Assembly (NCBI GenBank): GCA_905220665.1
Contig: CAJNAR010000003.1
Coordinates: 422,851-486,850, forward strand
Source of the DNA: Albugo candida
Taxonomy: Eukaryota > Oomycota > Peronosporomycetes > Albuginales > Albuginaceae
DNA length: 64,000 nt
Direction of reading: 5' to 3'
Shown: positions 10,311-21,884 of the stretch, piece by piece
Numbering within the stretch: the first letter of the stretch is position 1
Layout: the number at the start of each line of letters is the position of its first letter
Notes under the pieces: generated by a model
Database searches by the model: none
Seen by the model: only the letters and a program-made list of their open reading frames with translations
What the model was told of the DNA's origin: nothing
Program-made: the position numbers and the translations under genes

Positions 10311-11577
10311 ACAGTTTCCATCCACAGAGTGAGATAAGACTCTACCAAGTGTGACAAGATGCATAATCTGCACTTCGGTGTGCCTCCTGAAGTTGCATTC
10401 GAGACAGCCCGAGCCGCTTTTTACTGAATATCGAATTCGGCTGTCGATAAGAGTCGGAATAAAGTAGAAAATATATCCTCCTCCACGACGGCTTCGATCT
10501 GAGCTTGATTGCCGGCAGTAATATTTGAAAGTGTCCAGCATGTTTCTTTGCGAATAGCGCGTCTTGGATTCTCAAAAGTGTCCGGAGGCATCGTAATGCG
10601 GAGAAATTGATAATTATCTGACCAAACGAGTGAGTCACCATCCGATCAACTCGATTGGGAGATCTGTACCTGAGTCTGGACATCATCTCCGGTCACGATA
10701 TTTCCCACAGTTCGAAGCGCAGGTGTTTGTACCAAGCTTGAAGGGTACATCAATAGCTCCACCATACGTCGACATATTCCAGCCTCCACGACCGCTTGTA
10801 TCTTTTCGTTGGATCCAGCAGACAGATATGAAAGTGCCCAACAAGCATCCGTCAATACTTCTTCATCTTGTGTGTACAATAATTGCCCAAGTGTCGGAAG
10901 TGCAGGCGCAACCAACGAGAATTGCGGTTGAGGTTTCCCCGACAAAAATTCGTTAAAGTTCACGTCGCATTACGAAGCATAGACATGCTCTGTGAGCTGA
11001 TGTAATAATGGCTGAAGAGCTCCACATTTCGAGACCATATCCCGACAGTCCACAGAATCCCAGCGATATTTCCCAGAGCCCAGACAGCTTGCTCACGGAC
11101 GTCATCATTCGGTGTGACTAGTAGCTGACAGAAAATTGGCACCGCTCCAAAGCGAATGACCACTTGTGTATCATCGGAAGTTCCAGACGCGATATTTGTC
11201 AGTGCCCACGCAGCCTCAAATTGGAGTAAGGTACATCTTTTTGCTGTCAGAACTCGACTAATAATGGCACTACGCCCGTTTGAATGACTTCCTTGTTTGA
11301 AGGATTGCGTTCTAAGTAGATTGGGTCAGCAATAGTCACTCAGAACTTTGTCAAGCTCACATACCAATCGATAAAAGCTTCCGGAATTTTGTAACCGCAC
11401 TGAGTTGTTACGTCTTGTGAATGAACATCTGTTAACATTTGTGGGAGTTCTGCGAACTAAATGAAAAAAGAGAGGGTATGCATAAGATCAGGTTACACAA
11501 TAAGACAGTGAATACCAACCCGCTTCTGCAAGTGTCTATCGGGGCTATCCTCGCCAACCGATGGAAGCGAATCTGCT
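10311..11577 (-). pseudogene. Importin-alpha (karyopherin-alpha), disrupted copy A
   Basis: On the minus strand armadillo repeats are readable: [31 protein letters not shown], then [40 protein letters not shown] and [11 protein letters not shown]. Importin-alpha binds nuclear localisation signals through the Trp and Asn residues of these repeats ([10 protein letters not shown] motif). The gene is broken by a TGA in the segment equivalent to [11 protein letters not shown] (near 11,260), a one-base deletion a few codons later, and loss of the C-terminal repeats, where it runs into CFAP91 sequence. A possible 5' exon lies at about 11515-11577. The copy at 57567 has different lesions. Confidence 0.75.
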
Positions 11578-12317
11578 CCTCCCTACGCGATGAATTTTAA
11601 GAGATGGATGAATTATATGATAGAGTAAGATGTTGGGGTAGCATGCGTCGTCGTTGATTGATACGATCCTCTTTTATTGTTTTGCGGATCTGCACAGTCG
11701 TTTCAGATCGTCAACGCGTCATTCATCGGCATCGATTCCTTTCTTGAACAGGGTTTTACGGTCTGATGCGCGTAATGCCATATTTAGTACTGGTTGTCAG
11801 CGACGGAGATGTTCTGATACAATTCGAAACCAAACTCAAGTTGATAGGAAGTCGGAATCGATTTTATGTAATCGTTTGGTGCTTTCGCAGTGAGCTTTTA
11901 CAATTAATACCTCTGAAGAGCGTATACCCTGTGGTACTACATATAGTTGAGGTGTTATCTCGTAGCGCTACACATGCTATTCGATTCGCAATAAGAGAAC
12001 TAAGCTTGCTATATAAACTTATGATTATCAGTGCTGTTGGCTCAATTATAGCATTCGTATCGTCTATTGTCACTGCTGCATGCCAAAACGGGTATAATAA
12101 CAAATTATACAACTTGCCACTTATAAATTGTTCGCTTAGGTGGCAACGTAGATAGAAGGAAATGGCTTCAATTATAGATCAGCATAGTGGAGCCAGCAGC
12201 GTAGCATCCCCTTCCTTTCGAATAGCTACAAGCCTAATTTAATTGCTTCCAAATGCATACAAAGATCAACAAGGTGCTGACATTGGCGAAAAGCGGAAGG
12301 TGAGGTTGTTATGGGGG
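11578..12317. other. Arm-A-specific stretch, no recognised gene
   Basis: The inverted copy has only ~80 bp at this place (57485-57566), so this is an insertion here or a deletion there. A 129-codon plus-strand frame at 11766-12155 with several hydrophobic segments resembles nothing I know. Terminal repeats were not found. Confidence 0.4.
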
Positions 12318-13976
12318 ATCCTACCTAGTGCTCTGAACCACTAGTCTGTCCAACTGGTAACTTAACAAAGCGGAAGTGCTGTTGGAAGTCGTTATCAATC
12401 GAATACAGACTTACTGCAACGCAGCAAACGCACGCATAGAAGTTTAACGTGCAGCTGACTCGCACATAAACAGCTCAGCAAACTGTCTCTATAGCTATCG
12501 TTAGATAGAGAATGATTTTGAAGAAATCAACACGATGCGTGAAAGCTATGACATAGATCATATGGAGCACTCGGACAAGTGGACGCAGTGAGTCGGAACA
12601 TAGGAAAGCTGGTATAGACACCAGTCAAGCGTTGTACGTTTGAGTCAATGTGCACGGCTTCAACAAACGACAAATTGTTGCCTTTGCCCTCAATGAATGT
12701 GGCTCAAGTAAACGACAAAGTACTGGTTTTGACGGATATGGCAGGGATCGGGAACCACTCGATAGAGGGTATTGTCGTCAGATGCATTACGTCCCACTAC
12801 CTGTCGATCATACGCTGTTTTTCTTGGAACTCTTAGTTTGCGATATCGCAAAGCATACCTCATTCGAAACAGCCACAAATTTTGATTACATATCGCGCGC
12901 TAGTTTCTAATCCTTTGAATCCAACTTTGAAAATAAGTAGGGAGCGTTAGAAGTCTACTGTAGCGTTGCGTTCCTCAATAGTCGTGGACGCTTCATCTCT
13001 GAAACTCGATTGCTACTAAGAGATGCACTGGTCTGCTCCAACAGCACACGCCAAGAAAATTCAGACGTTGGATATCATTTGCGTATGTTTTCTAGGATTG
13101 ATTCCACTTACAAATGAGAAAAAGAGCGCCTATTAGCATGTGCACAAGGGAAGGTACAGAAAGTCTGAAGATCGAAGCAAGTTGTCAAGAAGAGAATCTG
13201 TTTGTGATAAATAGACATCCGAGTCAATAAATATTTGCGACATGATGCGTAATCGACAGCGGCAGCTCTCGGAGAAAGTGTCTAGCCCAGACGACTGATC
13301 GGAATATTTCGACAGAGAAAATCGTTCGTTAAGACACTTTCGGATCTTACGACAACAAGCGCCATTGTGAAGTTGGACGCTGACACCTTTGTGCGTAAGG
13401 ACACGTGGTAGATGAGATGCGCACTTTCGATAGCAATTTCACAAATGCTCGGGACAAGTACAGCGGAGCTTTTGAGAGGACATAGCCTCGTTGAAATGAT
13501 AGGTACATTTTAATGTTTAGTAAATGAAAGCGTTGCAAATACATTTAAAGAATGCATTCGCGACATCGGAAAATTCACCTTTCTGAGTACAATGTTCCAT
13601 TGCGATACTTTAGCCAAATGCTGATATATGCATTCTATTAAATTTGTCCATCACGTCATATCGCAAGAGTATATGCGAAATGCTCAAATATAGAACTAAA
13701 AAACACACGGTGAGTATCTTTGAGTCAAGAAATACGTTAAAAGGGGAAAGGATACAATTTCTGATCGTGCAAGCGCACCTTTCGCATCACTTCGACCAGT
13801 TTGTAGCGCTGTCGTGCTATTCGATTTCTAAGATTCTGTTGCAATTGATTACGTGAACAAAGGGAGCAAATCTACTGGTGCGTGCTTGTGTGAGATTGAA
13901 CTGATACTTTGACACTCACTTTTACTTTTGCGCTCGAAAACACAACCCAATATCAACTGCAATCTCTACAACACCC
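12318..13976 (+). repeat. Upstream module, copy 3
   Basis: Starts with GGATCCTACCTAGT, matching the inverted copy whose end is at 57484. It contains the block around CAGACTTACTGCAACGCAGC (12405), the damaged version of the 6502-6861 frame (12600-12720), TTGGACGCTGACACC (13373), TTTCACAAATGCTCGGG (13436), TCACGTCATATCGCAAGA (13652) and the conserved leader up to the start codon. Confidence 0.7.
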
Positions 13977-15146
13977 ATGGCTCGTTTCAAGCTACGATTC
14001 CAGCTTATGTGTGGATGGGCACTTTGTCTTGTGTCTCTCATCAAATGCGAACAAAGTAAGTGCCTAGTGGTAACGGATGGTGAACCTGATGATATGGTTT
14101 CAATCATTCTCATGGTAAAATCTCCCCGTCGAGAGGAGATTTGTGCGGATGGAATAATTATCATTCTTGTATTGCCCACTGAGGATAAAAAAAAGTTTAC
14201 CAAACAAATTTTCGAAACGGCAAAAATCAAGAAAGTAACAATTATAGATGGCTCGAACTCGGATGCTGCCGATATAAGAAAACCTCTTATCAATCCAGTA
14301 CCTCAATCCCATGAAATACTGAAAAAGGAACTGACGAATTCGAATATAAATTTCTATATCTTGATACTTGCTCCACTTAGGGATCTCTCGATTGTTTTGT
14401 GTGACATGAAAGAGAAAGATGGAGCTAGGTTTGATAATATTCGCGAAATTTATTGGTCTGGCGGCTGGGATTCTCAAAATTATGAGGCCGATTTTAACCT
14501 TTTCATAGGTGCCGAACACACTCTGAAGTTTATGAATCTAATAGCTCTGGAAGAAAAGATTCACATTTCGTCCAGCCAGGTGAGCATTTATAAGGGCAGT
14601 ATGAACGTAACGTCGTTTCCGAGACTTGTCGCGTTTTTAACCCAACAGAAGAAACGCAATGCCCTTTTCCAAGGTCTGATTGAAATACAAAAAAAATGGG
14701 ACGAGTTTATACTACGTATCCTGAACGAAATGGACAATCATGAACTTGATGGAACTCTGGGAAAAGGTATACAATTCTGCCCTGCCGACATTTTGGCTAC
14801 AATGCTCATGTTCCATCCCGATTTGAGAGTAATGGAAGAGTACAAGTATTATACCGTGGAAGTTGCAGATCTTGAGCCAGAGTCAAAGTTGCCACCTACT
14901 TGGAAGCCAATGATAGTTTCTGTCAAATCAAATGATAAGGGGCAAGCAGAAAACGAAATAGAATATCAACGAGCAAGTATTAAGGACGGCAAAAAATTCC
15001 ACGATTATGAGATACTATATAAACACCAATTGTATACAAAAATTGCCGACCACTCAGAGCAAAAGGAAAGTGATTTCAAAGAGAGAGTCATCTCCTTGCT
15101 TGAACAGTACGTACCAGAAGCGCAACGAACGGCCCACGCTCACTAA
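13977..15146 (+). CDS. Secreted nucleoside-hydrolase-like protein, paralogue 3
   Basis: Single exon, 389 residues, starting MARFKLRFQL with a signal peptide of ~25 residues (LMCGWALCLVSLIKCEQ). The mature protein opens KCLVVTDGEPDDMVSIILM. This is the DxDxxxDD-like loop with Val in place of the first Asp, close to the TD..NEPDD signature of DUF1593/nucleoside hydrolase-like proteins. Then come LAPLRDLSIVL, IYWSGGW, FNLFIGAEHTLKFMN (degenerate N-x-x-x-D-P-E-A), VSIYKGSMN, FCPADILATMLMFHPDL and a C-terminal helix FKERVISLLEQYVPEAQ. It is the closest relative in the window of the minus-strand gene at 55028-56194. The fold assignment rests on motif order; enzymatic activity is uncertain. It is a good candidate secreted virulence or nutrient-acquisition protein. 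Confidence 0.75.
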   Translation: MARFKLRFQLMCGWALCLVSLIKCEQSKCLVVTDGEPDDMVSIILMVKSPRREEICADGIIIILVLPTEDKKKFTKQIFETAKIKKVTIIDGSNSDAADIRKPLINPVPQSHEILKKELTNSNINFYILILAPLRDLSIVLCDMKEKDGARFDNIREIYWSGGWDSQNYEADFNLFIGAEHTLKFMNLIALEEKIHISSSQVSIYKGSMNVTSFPRLVAFLTQQKKRNALFQGLIEIQKKWDEFILRILNEMDNHELDGTLGKGIQFCPADILATMLMFHPDLRVMEEYKYYTVEVADLEPESKLPPTWKPMIVSVKSNDKGQAENEIEYQRASIKDGKKFHDYEILYKHQLYTKIADHSEQKESDFKERVISLLEQYVPEAQRTAHAH

Positions 15147-15272
15147 GACGCCCTGAAAATTCTACTGGAGGATAAGTGCGGATAGCAAATAATTCTAATA
15201 CTCTTGCTTTTTTTGTGCTACACGCGTACTCTTTTTTCTTTGAGCCAGCAATGAACAAAATTGAACCTGCAG

Positions 15273-17100
15273 GAATTTATAAGAAGGTTTTTCTATATAG
15301 CTAGAGCCAAGCAAAGGCTATTTCAATAGGATCGCGTCATTTCAGCAATCCAGACTAGAGTATATGCACCATTCAACGCATTCCAGTTCATTTTGTCTAT
15401 GAATGAAAATAGCTTTTCAGGCATCTAGGTGTGTGTCTCAAAATATTTTCATAGGCGTATCTTAAACTGGAAAGTGCTCATGAAAATAAAGGTACGGGCA
15501 TACTGTTCCACCGATCGATTTCGTCAACTGACATGTCGCAACCTGAGTTTGATTGAGCAGGCACACAATAGTAGATCCAGGTATCGTAAAAATGACCATG
15601 CTGCACGAGAATTGAATACATACAATTGAAGCTCGCCATGCAAATTCTGTACTGACATTAGTCCCTCGATCCTTGGAATAACCTGACGATTGCAAGGCTT
15701 CAGCACCACTTGGAGGAGAAGGTACACGATAAGTAGGTGGTAATTTGAGAAGAAACAATAGCGAGCCCTGCAAGTAATTCGTAGAAACGATTTGAGGTGA
15801 TGAGCAGTGTACTATCCTGCCTTAATCCTATATTGAAGAGAACTATTATGCTGTGTAGGCTTTGAAGACGTGAGGAACTCATCGAAATTCTGATGTTGCG
15901 GCCGCATTGAAAGTGCTAACTAGCTTGATAGCTCCAACGGCGAACGGTCTTCGTTGGAATAGCTGCTCAGCGATGCACGTCATTATGTTGTCTGTGTCTG
16001 GATGCCGGTGAAGATCAAGATGTCTTGCAACACCTTGTGGCCTACATGCTGGAATACGCCGTGCTCAATATGTTTCTTATACAACCAAGAATCCTTAAAT
16101 GGGTTGTTAGAATGTTTCCAAACTGTAGAAAAGTATTTCGAAAGCGTTTAGAGAATGAGGAGAGAAGGTTCGGCAGGATGGGCAATTCAGACCTAGCGCT
16201 CTCGGCCTAGTAATGTCAACAATAGGGATACTGGGAAGGATCATATCACGATTAAAACGGATAACAGGCCCTGGTGAATCTGCCAACGATGTGTGAATTG
16301 GATGCGTCGATCAACTCACCCTATCAACTATAGCGAACGTCTTCTCCTTGCTCCAGTTGGTGGAAATCAGCGATGTAAGTAACTCCTCGCATGCTCTTGC
16401 TAGTTGACTCGTCGGCCTATGGGAAGAAATAAATAAATAAATCTGGAGCTCTGTTGGTAAGTTGTTGTCCATCCTCAAGCATTGGTGTCATAAACCCAAC
16501 TACAAACCAAACGTGTGACTCAGTGCGGCCATGTCACAATCTATCTCATCAAACCGCATGGAGCCAGGGATGGACTTGTAATCCTATCTGAGAGTATAGT
16601 TGGAGCGCAAGTTGCCGAGGTAACGGATGGAGCCTTCGCTGTTGATGCGTATGCAGGCGTTGAGGTAGGCGCGGTGTGCAGGCGTGTTGCGTGAGATGTC
16701 TTCAGAGAATCACATATGGCTTCGAGATTTTGCCGGATGGTATGAGAAAATTGATTGTCGTGTAGGCTCAATTGACTTGCTTTTTGAATGGTAAAGCACA
16801 TGCTACTGCAGTGCGTGTGTCATTGATTATCGCAGTGACATACTTTCCCCATTGTCAAGCCATGTGTCGTTGCCCTCATCGAATACCTTTAAATTTCCGC
16901 ATACAGAGTAAAGGTTTGGCATGAAGGTACACTTCCTTCTATTGGAACCTCGGCTCTCTTTGTCCAATTGGATATCAAAGTAATTCCGACTGTCTAATGC
17001 TACCGAGTCTTGATTCTACTTTTCACATCACAGAGAAAATCGGACTAGACTAGAATAGGCACGTTTGTAAGCCATTTATATTGCGGTCACATTCGCAATA
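15273..17100. other. Gene-poor boundary between accessory and core DNA
   Basis: Several short frames occur (for example 15462-15773 minus, 16541-16801 minus), none with a recognised motif or a supporting splice pattern. No repeats matching the rest of the window were noticed. Confidence 0.5.
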
Positions 17101-18874
17101 ATGGGCAACAATGGAAGTAATGCGCGGCCACACAAACAATATCGATATAGCGGCGCGAGAAAAGCTAAAAAGCATGCTGGACAAGGACATGCTCCCCCTC
17201 CTCCCTATCGATCAAGCGCACCTGGTGATAGTGTTCCAGCGCCCGCTTCCAATGAACGACGAACGTCAGAGTCGAAGCCGACAAGAACTGTCCAAAGTCG
17301 CCTCGTAAGGGATATAAATGGCCGTAAAAAGAGTACTTATCGTGCTTGAGATAGATTACAGGCGCACTTCGCGACATAAATGAGTTTTACAGCATTGAAA
17401 GGAAAGAAATTGGACAAGGTAATGTACAAAGTGACGCCAAAAGGAGCGTTTATTTGATCGATGTATGGATACAGGAAGCTTTGGCACAGTCCGTGTGGGT
17501 GTAGATAAATCCACGGGACGCAATGTTGCTATCAAAACGCTTCCTAAATTTCAGATTTCGCAGCCAGATGTAATGCAGAGCGAGATCCGCATCTTACGTG
17601 TACGTGCTTTAAAGAATCGAAAGAGAACATCATTTCTGACAAGATATTTCTTATCGTGACGCACATCATAGTCTTTGGATCATCCCAATATTATCAAATT
17701 TCACGATGTATGCGAAGGACCGAGACATATTCACATTATCACAGAGCTTTGTACGGGTGGAGAATTGTTTGATCGAATTATCGCGCGAGGACACTTTAGT
17801 GAAGCGGATGCGGCTACCCTTATTCGAAAGATACTCAGTGCTGTGGCCCATTGTCACGATCGCGGAATCTGTCATCGAGACTTAAAACCGGAGAATTGTT
17901 TATTCGCGACGAATGCCGAGGATGCTGATCTCAAAGTAATTGATTTTGGGCTTTCGTGCATGGATGATAGCGTCACTGGAGGGAATGTGATGAAGACAAG
18001 AGTTGGATCGATTTACTATGTTGCTCCCGAGGTCCTAAAAGGAAGATACGATAAATCTTGTGATCTGTGGAGCATCGGTGTCATTGTATATATTTTACTT
18101 TGCGGCTATCCTCCGTTTTATGGTGACACAGACTCTGACGTCTTTGATGCTGTAATTTCCGGAAAGTTCGAATTCGATACTGCTGAATGGAGTGCTGTCA
18201 GTGATGCTGCTAAAAGATTCATCATTGACCTTCTTGTGGTCGACCCGACAAAGCGCCTGACAGCACATGAAGCCTTACGCCACCCATGGCTATCTGGTGG
18301 GGCCCCATTAACGCAAATTGGACTTAGTTCTGATATCCTGTCGAGTCTCAAGCGGTTCACGGGTCACAACAAACTTAAGAAAGCTGCATTGGAAGTGATT
18401 GCAGACCAAATGACCGAAAATGATCTTGCGGAACTGAAGCAGCAGTTCATGAGCATTGATAAAGATGGAAATGGAGTGATCACAATGGCCGAATTAGCTC
18501 AAGCAGTTGGCTGCATCGGTCATGGTGTTATGACAGAAGAAGTGCTACAAATGCTTCAGGGTGTCGATGTGGATGGAGACGGTTTGATTGATTATCCAGA
18601 GTTTCTTGCAGCTACCGTTCGAAGAAATGTTGTGAACAAACAGGAACATCTTATCAATGCGTTCAATTACTTTGATACAAGAAAACAAGGAGTTATTACT
18701 AAAGCCGATTTGGTGCAATTTATGAAAAGCGAAGAACAAGCGGAAGAAATTCTCAATGAGATTGATATCAATGGTGATGGACAGATAAGTTTTGAGGAGT
18801 TTCTTATCATGATGGAACGTAATGGCTTTGAAGATGCGCACGATGGGAAAAATGGGTTGGAATGGGAATTTTGA
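17101..18874 (+). CDS. Calcium-dependent protein kinase (CDPK)
   Basis: Four exons (17101-17323, 17362-17418, 17475-17599, 17672-18874), 535 residues. The N terminus MGNNGSN fits the N-myristoylation consensus and is followed by a basic, disordered ~75-residue leader, suggesting membrane attachment. The kinase domain begins FYSIERKEIGQGSFGTV, has the ATP Lys in VAIKTL, HRDLKPEN, VIDFGLS and VAPEVLKG. A junction segment precedes four EF-hands: DKDGNGVITMAE, DVDGDGLIDYPE, DTRKQGVITKAD (degenerate: Lys and Gln replace Ca-binding positions) and DINGDGQISFEE. CDPKs are activated when calcium binding to the EF-hands relieves a pseudosubstrate. All splice sites keep the frame. Confidence 0.92.
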
Positions 18875-18986
18875 GAAAGAAATTGGGTAATAATGCATAA
18901 AAACAAAGTAGGCAGACTACTTTCGCAATTTAAAATCGGTTTTATTTATCAAGTCGCTAGCGCGCTGATAATCGCGCACGGGCGAA

Positions 18987-19910
18987 ATGACAAGTATTTT
19001 TGATGGGTATGATGAGGAGTATCGTGCGCTAGCTAGCGATATCTCAAAAAAAATAAGTGATGTTGCGACATACGAGCAAGAACCAGGTAGGAAGTGTAAG
19101 ATCGATGGCCTGACTTCATGAAATAACTGAAGCACAATAGATAAGAAGAAATCGAGCCTGCTGCACATTGGCGACTTGTTGAAGCAAGGAAACCAGTTGG
19201 TATAGTCTGCAAAAATCATTCTTTTTCCATCGTGTACAGTAAAGTCCTCATTTTCGCACTAGATTCAGCAAATGGAACTGGAAGCTCGAAGTCTGGATGT
19301 GGCGACAAGACGTGAGCTGTCCAAAAAAGTTGAGCAGTATCGTAAAAGCTTGGGGTCTTTGAATGAAGACTTCAAAAAGATTCGTGAAAGGGAAGAACGC
19401 GATGGAGTGTTCGGGAATAGAAGTGATGTGAGTGCTTGTGTATACACTTGCGCTTGATCACTTGAGCATTTCTTAGCCAAATGAAGATCAACGAAATCGG
19501 ATGGAACTTGCTACGGAGAGGTTCTGTTGGTTATTGATGTGGATCTTCTATTGCTGGTGAACCAATTTTCACATGTAGAATGAGAGGAAGCACAGACAAG
19601 TTAGATGCTGCAAGACGCACGGTCGCAGAAACCGAAGATGTTGGTGAGTACTTTCGCCTGATTCATACAAAGGATGCAATCAAATACTTCCGTAGCGCTG
19701 AGTATCACCGGTGAGCTGGCACGGAATAGAGAAAAAATACACGCTGCTCATACAAAGGTGAAGAGTGTGAATGAGATGGCCCGGCAAGGTGCAAGTATCG
19801 TGGGTCGTATGTCCGCTCGAGATCGTCGACAGAAATCAGCCTTGATGATTGCTGCTGGCCTAATTGGTGTCGCGATTATCGTAGTCATATACTTTGGAAT
19901 ATTTCGGTGA
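18987..19910 (+). CDS. VTI1: Qb-SNARE Vti1
   Basis: Six exons (18987-19086, 19141-19199, 19263-19427, 19477-19520, 19579-19643, 19696-19910) give an unbroken 215-residue protein. The N terminus MTSIFDGYDEEYRALASDI and IQQMELEARSLD match the three-helix regulatory domain of Vti1. LDAARRTVAETEDVALSITG, NREKIHAAHTKV is the Qb SNARE motif, and a single C-terminal membrane anchor (MIAAGLIGVAIIVVIYFGIF) ends the protein. Vti1 acts in Golgi-endosome-vacuole fusion. Length is typical of the family. Five introns in a 0.9-kb gene is unusually intron-dense for this window. Confidence 0.92.
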
Positions 19911-20118
19911 TAACACGTACGGTGAGTTGTGTACATTACAGAGTTTTCACCAAAATGATGAATAACGAAACGATCAGATTGTTTTGACTGAGTCTCCATT
20001 TTTCTCATGTTGGGTGAAACCGAGCATTTTTGCGTCTTATACAAGTTCACCAAGTATCGACGAGATAGATCGAACGAGCACCCGCCGGCAGACCGGAGAT
20101 CCTTTGAAATCTTTCAAA

Positions 20119-20565
20119 TCACAGCATGTCTTCCCCCACTCTATCTCTCAATTCATCGACAGTATTCAAATACGCGAGTGTGATCTGGTCAGCAATTGCC
20201 TTACGCTTTCGTCTCACTTTGTCATTCCCATGAATGCTGTCCAGAAACTCCAATACTTTTTCAAGCTCTTGTTCGATTTGCGTGATGTTTGCTGCGTAAT
20301 TTTTACGTTTTTGGATTCTTGTACACCGCATATTCCGCTCGATATCGCTTTGTAGAGCTCCAAGTCGAGACGCAATATCCGCAACAATCTCCTCAACTTT
20401 GCACAGTTCCCGAAAGGCTTGCGTAGATACCCTAGACCAAAAGCAGGTCAGAGACGTTCTGTGTTGTCGAAGATTTTGGACGTACCGGAACACACTTGTG
20501 CTGTACCATAATACGCATGAGAAGGACGCTACAATCGCGATGCCCAAGAGCAACTGGTGTCGCAT
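20119..20565 (-). CDS. Small N-anchored protein with BAG-like helical C terminus
   Basis: Single exon, 148 residues. An N-terminal hydrophobic segment (LLLGIAIVASFSCVLWY) is a likely membrane anchor. The remainder is helical and charged and ends with LEKVLEFLDSIHGNDKVRR, KRKAIADQITLAYLNTVDEL. That pattern resembles the third helix of BAG domains, which bind the Hsp70 nucleotide-binding domain. If right, the protein would be a membrane-tethered Hsp70 co-chaperone. The BAG assignment is by eye and only moderate. Confidence 0.55.
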   Translation of the reverse strand: MRHQLLLGIAIVASFSCVLWYSTSVFRYVQNLRQHRTSLTCFWSRVSTQAFRELCKVEEIVADIASRLGALQSDIERNMRCTRIQKRKNYAANITQIEQELEKVLEFLDSIHGNDKVRRKRKAIADQITLAYLNTVDELRDRVGEDML

Positions 20566-20710
20566 GCAAGCACTCTCTTATTTTATGTTCTGTTATTACA
20601 TCAAATTAGTGCATAAGCCTCAAAACGCGTGTTAAAATGAAGGAATCCGAGGCTTATTCAATATACTTAAAGATAGTATGCGTCAAAGATATATCTAAGC
20701 TGTGCGACGC

Positions 20711-21419
20711 CTAACTTTTGTGCTTCTTTGCTGCAAAGTAATACGTCAACTTGTTGAGAGATTCTTAGCGAAGCACGAATCAAAAGCACGTACCTGGTGG
20801 AGCATCTTCTTCATCGTCATACTCCTCGTCATCGTCAGCGTCATCATCGCCACCGGTATTCTGTCCAGAATTTTCGTCATTATCATCCTCTTCAGCGTCA
20901 TCGCCGTCGTCACCCTCGTCATCATTATCGTCTTCGGCTCCGGCTCCAGCTTTAGAAACATTTACTTCCTCTTCATCTTCATTTTCATCCTCCTGATAAA
21001 GATCGCTTAGATCCGACACTTGATGTGAATGCTGAGATGATAGGACGTACTTCTTCATTTGTGCCTTCTTCATCGTCGATGGTTTCATCGTTCTCCTCGA
21101 CGGAATCCTGTTCTTCCATACTCCCCTCCTCATCTTCTTCTTCGTCCTGGAAATCTCCAGCCTCTTCTTTTCCGTTAAGTGCATCTTCATTATCACTTTC
21201 CGGTCGTTGAACATTTTTCGCTTGGTGCTTTTTTAGCTTGTCATCTGACGATTCAACTCCTCGTTTTTCGGTTTCCTTTTGCCATCAAGCGTACAAAAAT
21301 CATACATTTGATACAGAACCGCGTTGGAGTTGTCAGTCAGAGCATTCGAACAAATGTTATAGGAAAACACTCACCATTTTCTCCAGTTTACGTGCACGAC
21401 CAAGAGAAATGTAATGCTG
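20711..21419 (-). CDS. Acidic, Asp/Glu-rich protein (5' end unresolved)
   Basis: At least four exons are readable on the minus strand: one ending GRARKLEKM (about 21419-21374), one with WQKETEKRGVESSDDKLKKH and long acidic runs (about 21290-21060), one beginning VSDLSDLYQEDENEDEEE and continuing as Asp/Glu stretches to APP (about 21030-20797), and a terminal exon encoding KKHKS with stop at 20711. The alternation of basic patches and acidic runs is typical of nucleolar or histone-binding proteins, but no domain is recognised. An upstream exon may lie at about 21629-21510 (starting Met-Asn-Met-Lys-Asp), but I could not join it in frame. The hydrophobic frames on the opposite strand are antisense shadows of the acidic codons. 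Confidence 0.55.
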
Positions 21420-21884
21420 TGGTATGAAATCTTTTCAATCGGTGATACTGTATATTTTAATATACTGCTGCATACCGCATCATGTATCCCTGACAATTAA
21501 TACTCATCATGCTGTCGCGATCTGCTCGAAGCACGTCTCAAGGACGCCAGCGGGACGACAAGGCTGCAGAAGTGAGGAATGGTACGACTCAACATATAAT
21601 GAATGTGTTTCTGTATCCTTCATATTCATTTTGGCAGTAAAGCTACACAATTTTCGACAATATTTGCAAAGTGCTCATAATCTCTACTGCCACCCAAAAG
21701 CTCACACTGAGATCGACGCGAAATTCGTATACTTTCTTGCCAAAATTCGCTCTATCACCACTTCTACAAACAAGGATATTGATGTAGACGCAACACTTTT
21801 GTCAACCTCGTCGAATTGCGTGTGACACGGTCTCTTCTGAGCTTCGCGTCGTCCAGTTTTTTGGTACAATGTTTGATATCACAA

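Larger units (their letters stand above)
9870..15272 (+). repeat. Large inverted duplication, arm A
   Basis: Arm A holds the CFAP91/importin-alpha chimera, the upstream module and paralogue 3. The same order appears reverse-complemented at 54903-58998. Homology at the right end includes the 3' flank of the gene (GATAGCAAATAATTCT..ATACTCTTGCT, then CAGCAAT and ACCTGCA) and fades at about 15272. About 750 bp at 11.58-12.32 kb is present only in arm A. Confidence 0.75.

Noticed and set aside
11766..12155. 129-codon plus-strand frame as a gene
   Set aside because: Unknown sequence in a segment absent from the sister arm, with no splice or homology support.
2589..15146. Assignment of the secreted family to the Albugo CHxC/CCG effector class
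   Set aside because: A Cys-x5-Gly spacing is present, but the preceding Cys-x2-Cys is not in register in any intact copy; without a motif search this cannot be claimed.
20702..21010. Ile/Val-rich plus-strand frame that looks like a membrane protein
   Set aside because: It is the exact antisense of Asp/Glu-rich codons (GAT/GAC/GAA give ATC/GTC/TTC) of the acidic protein on the minus strand.
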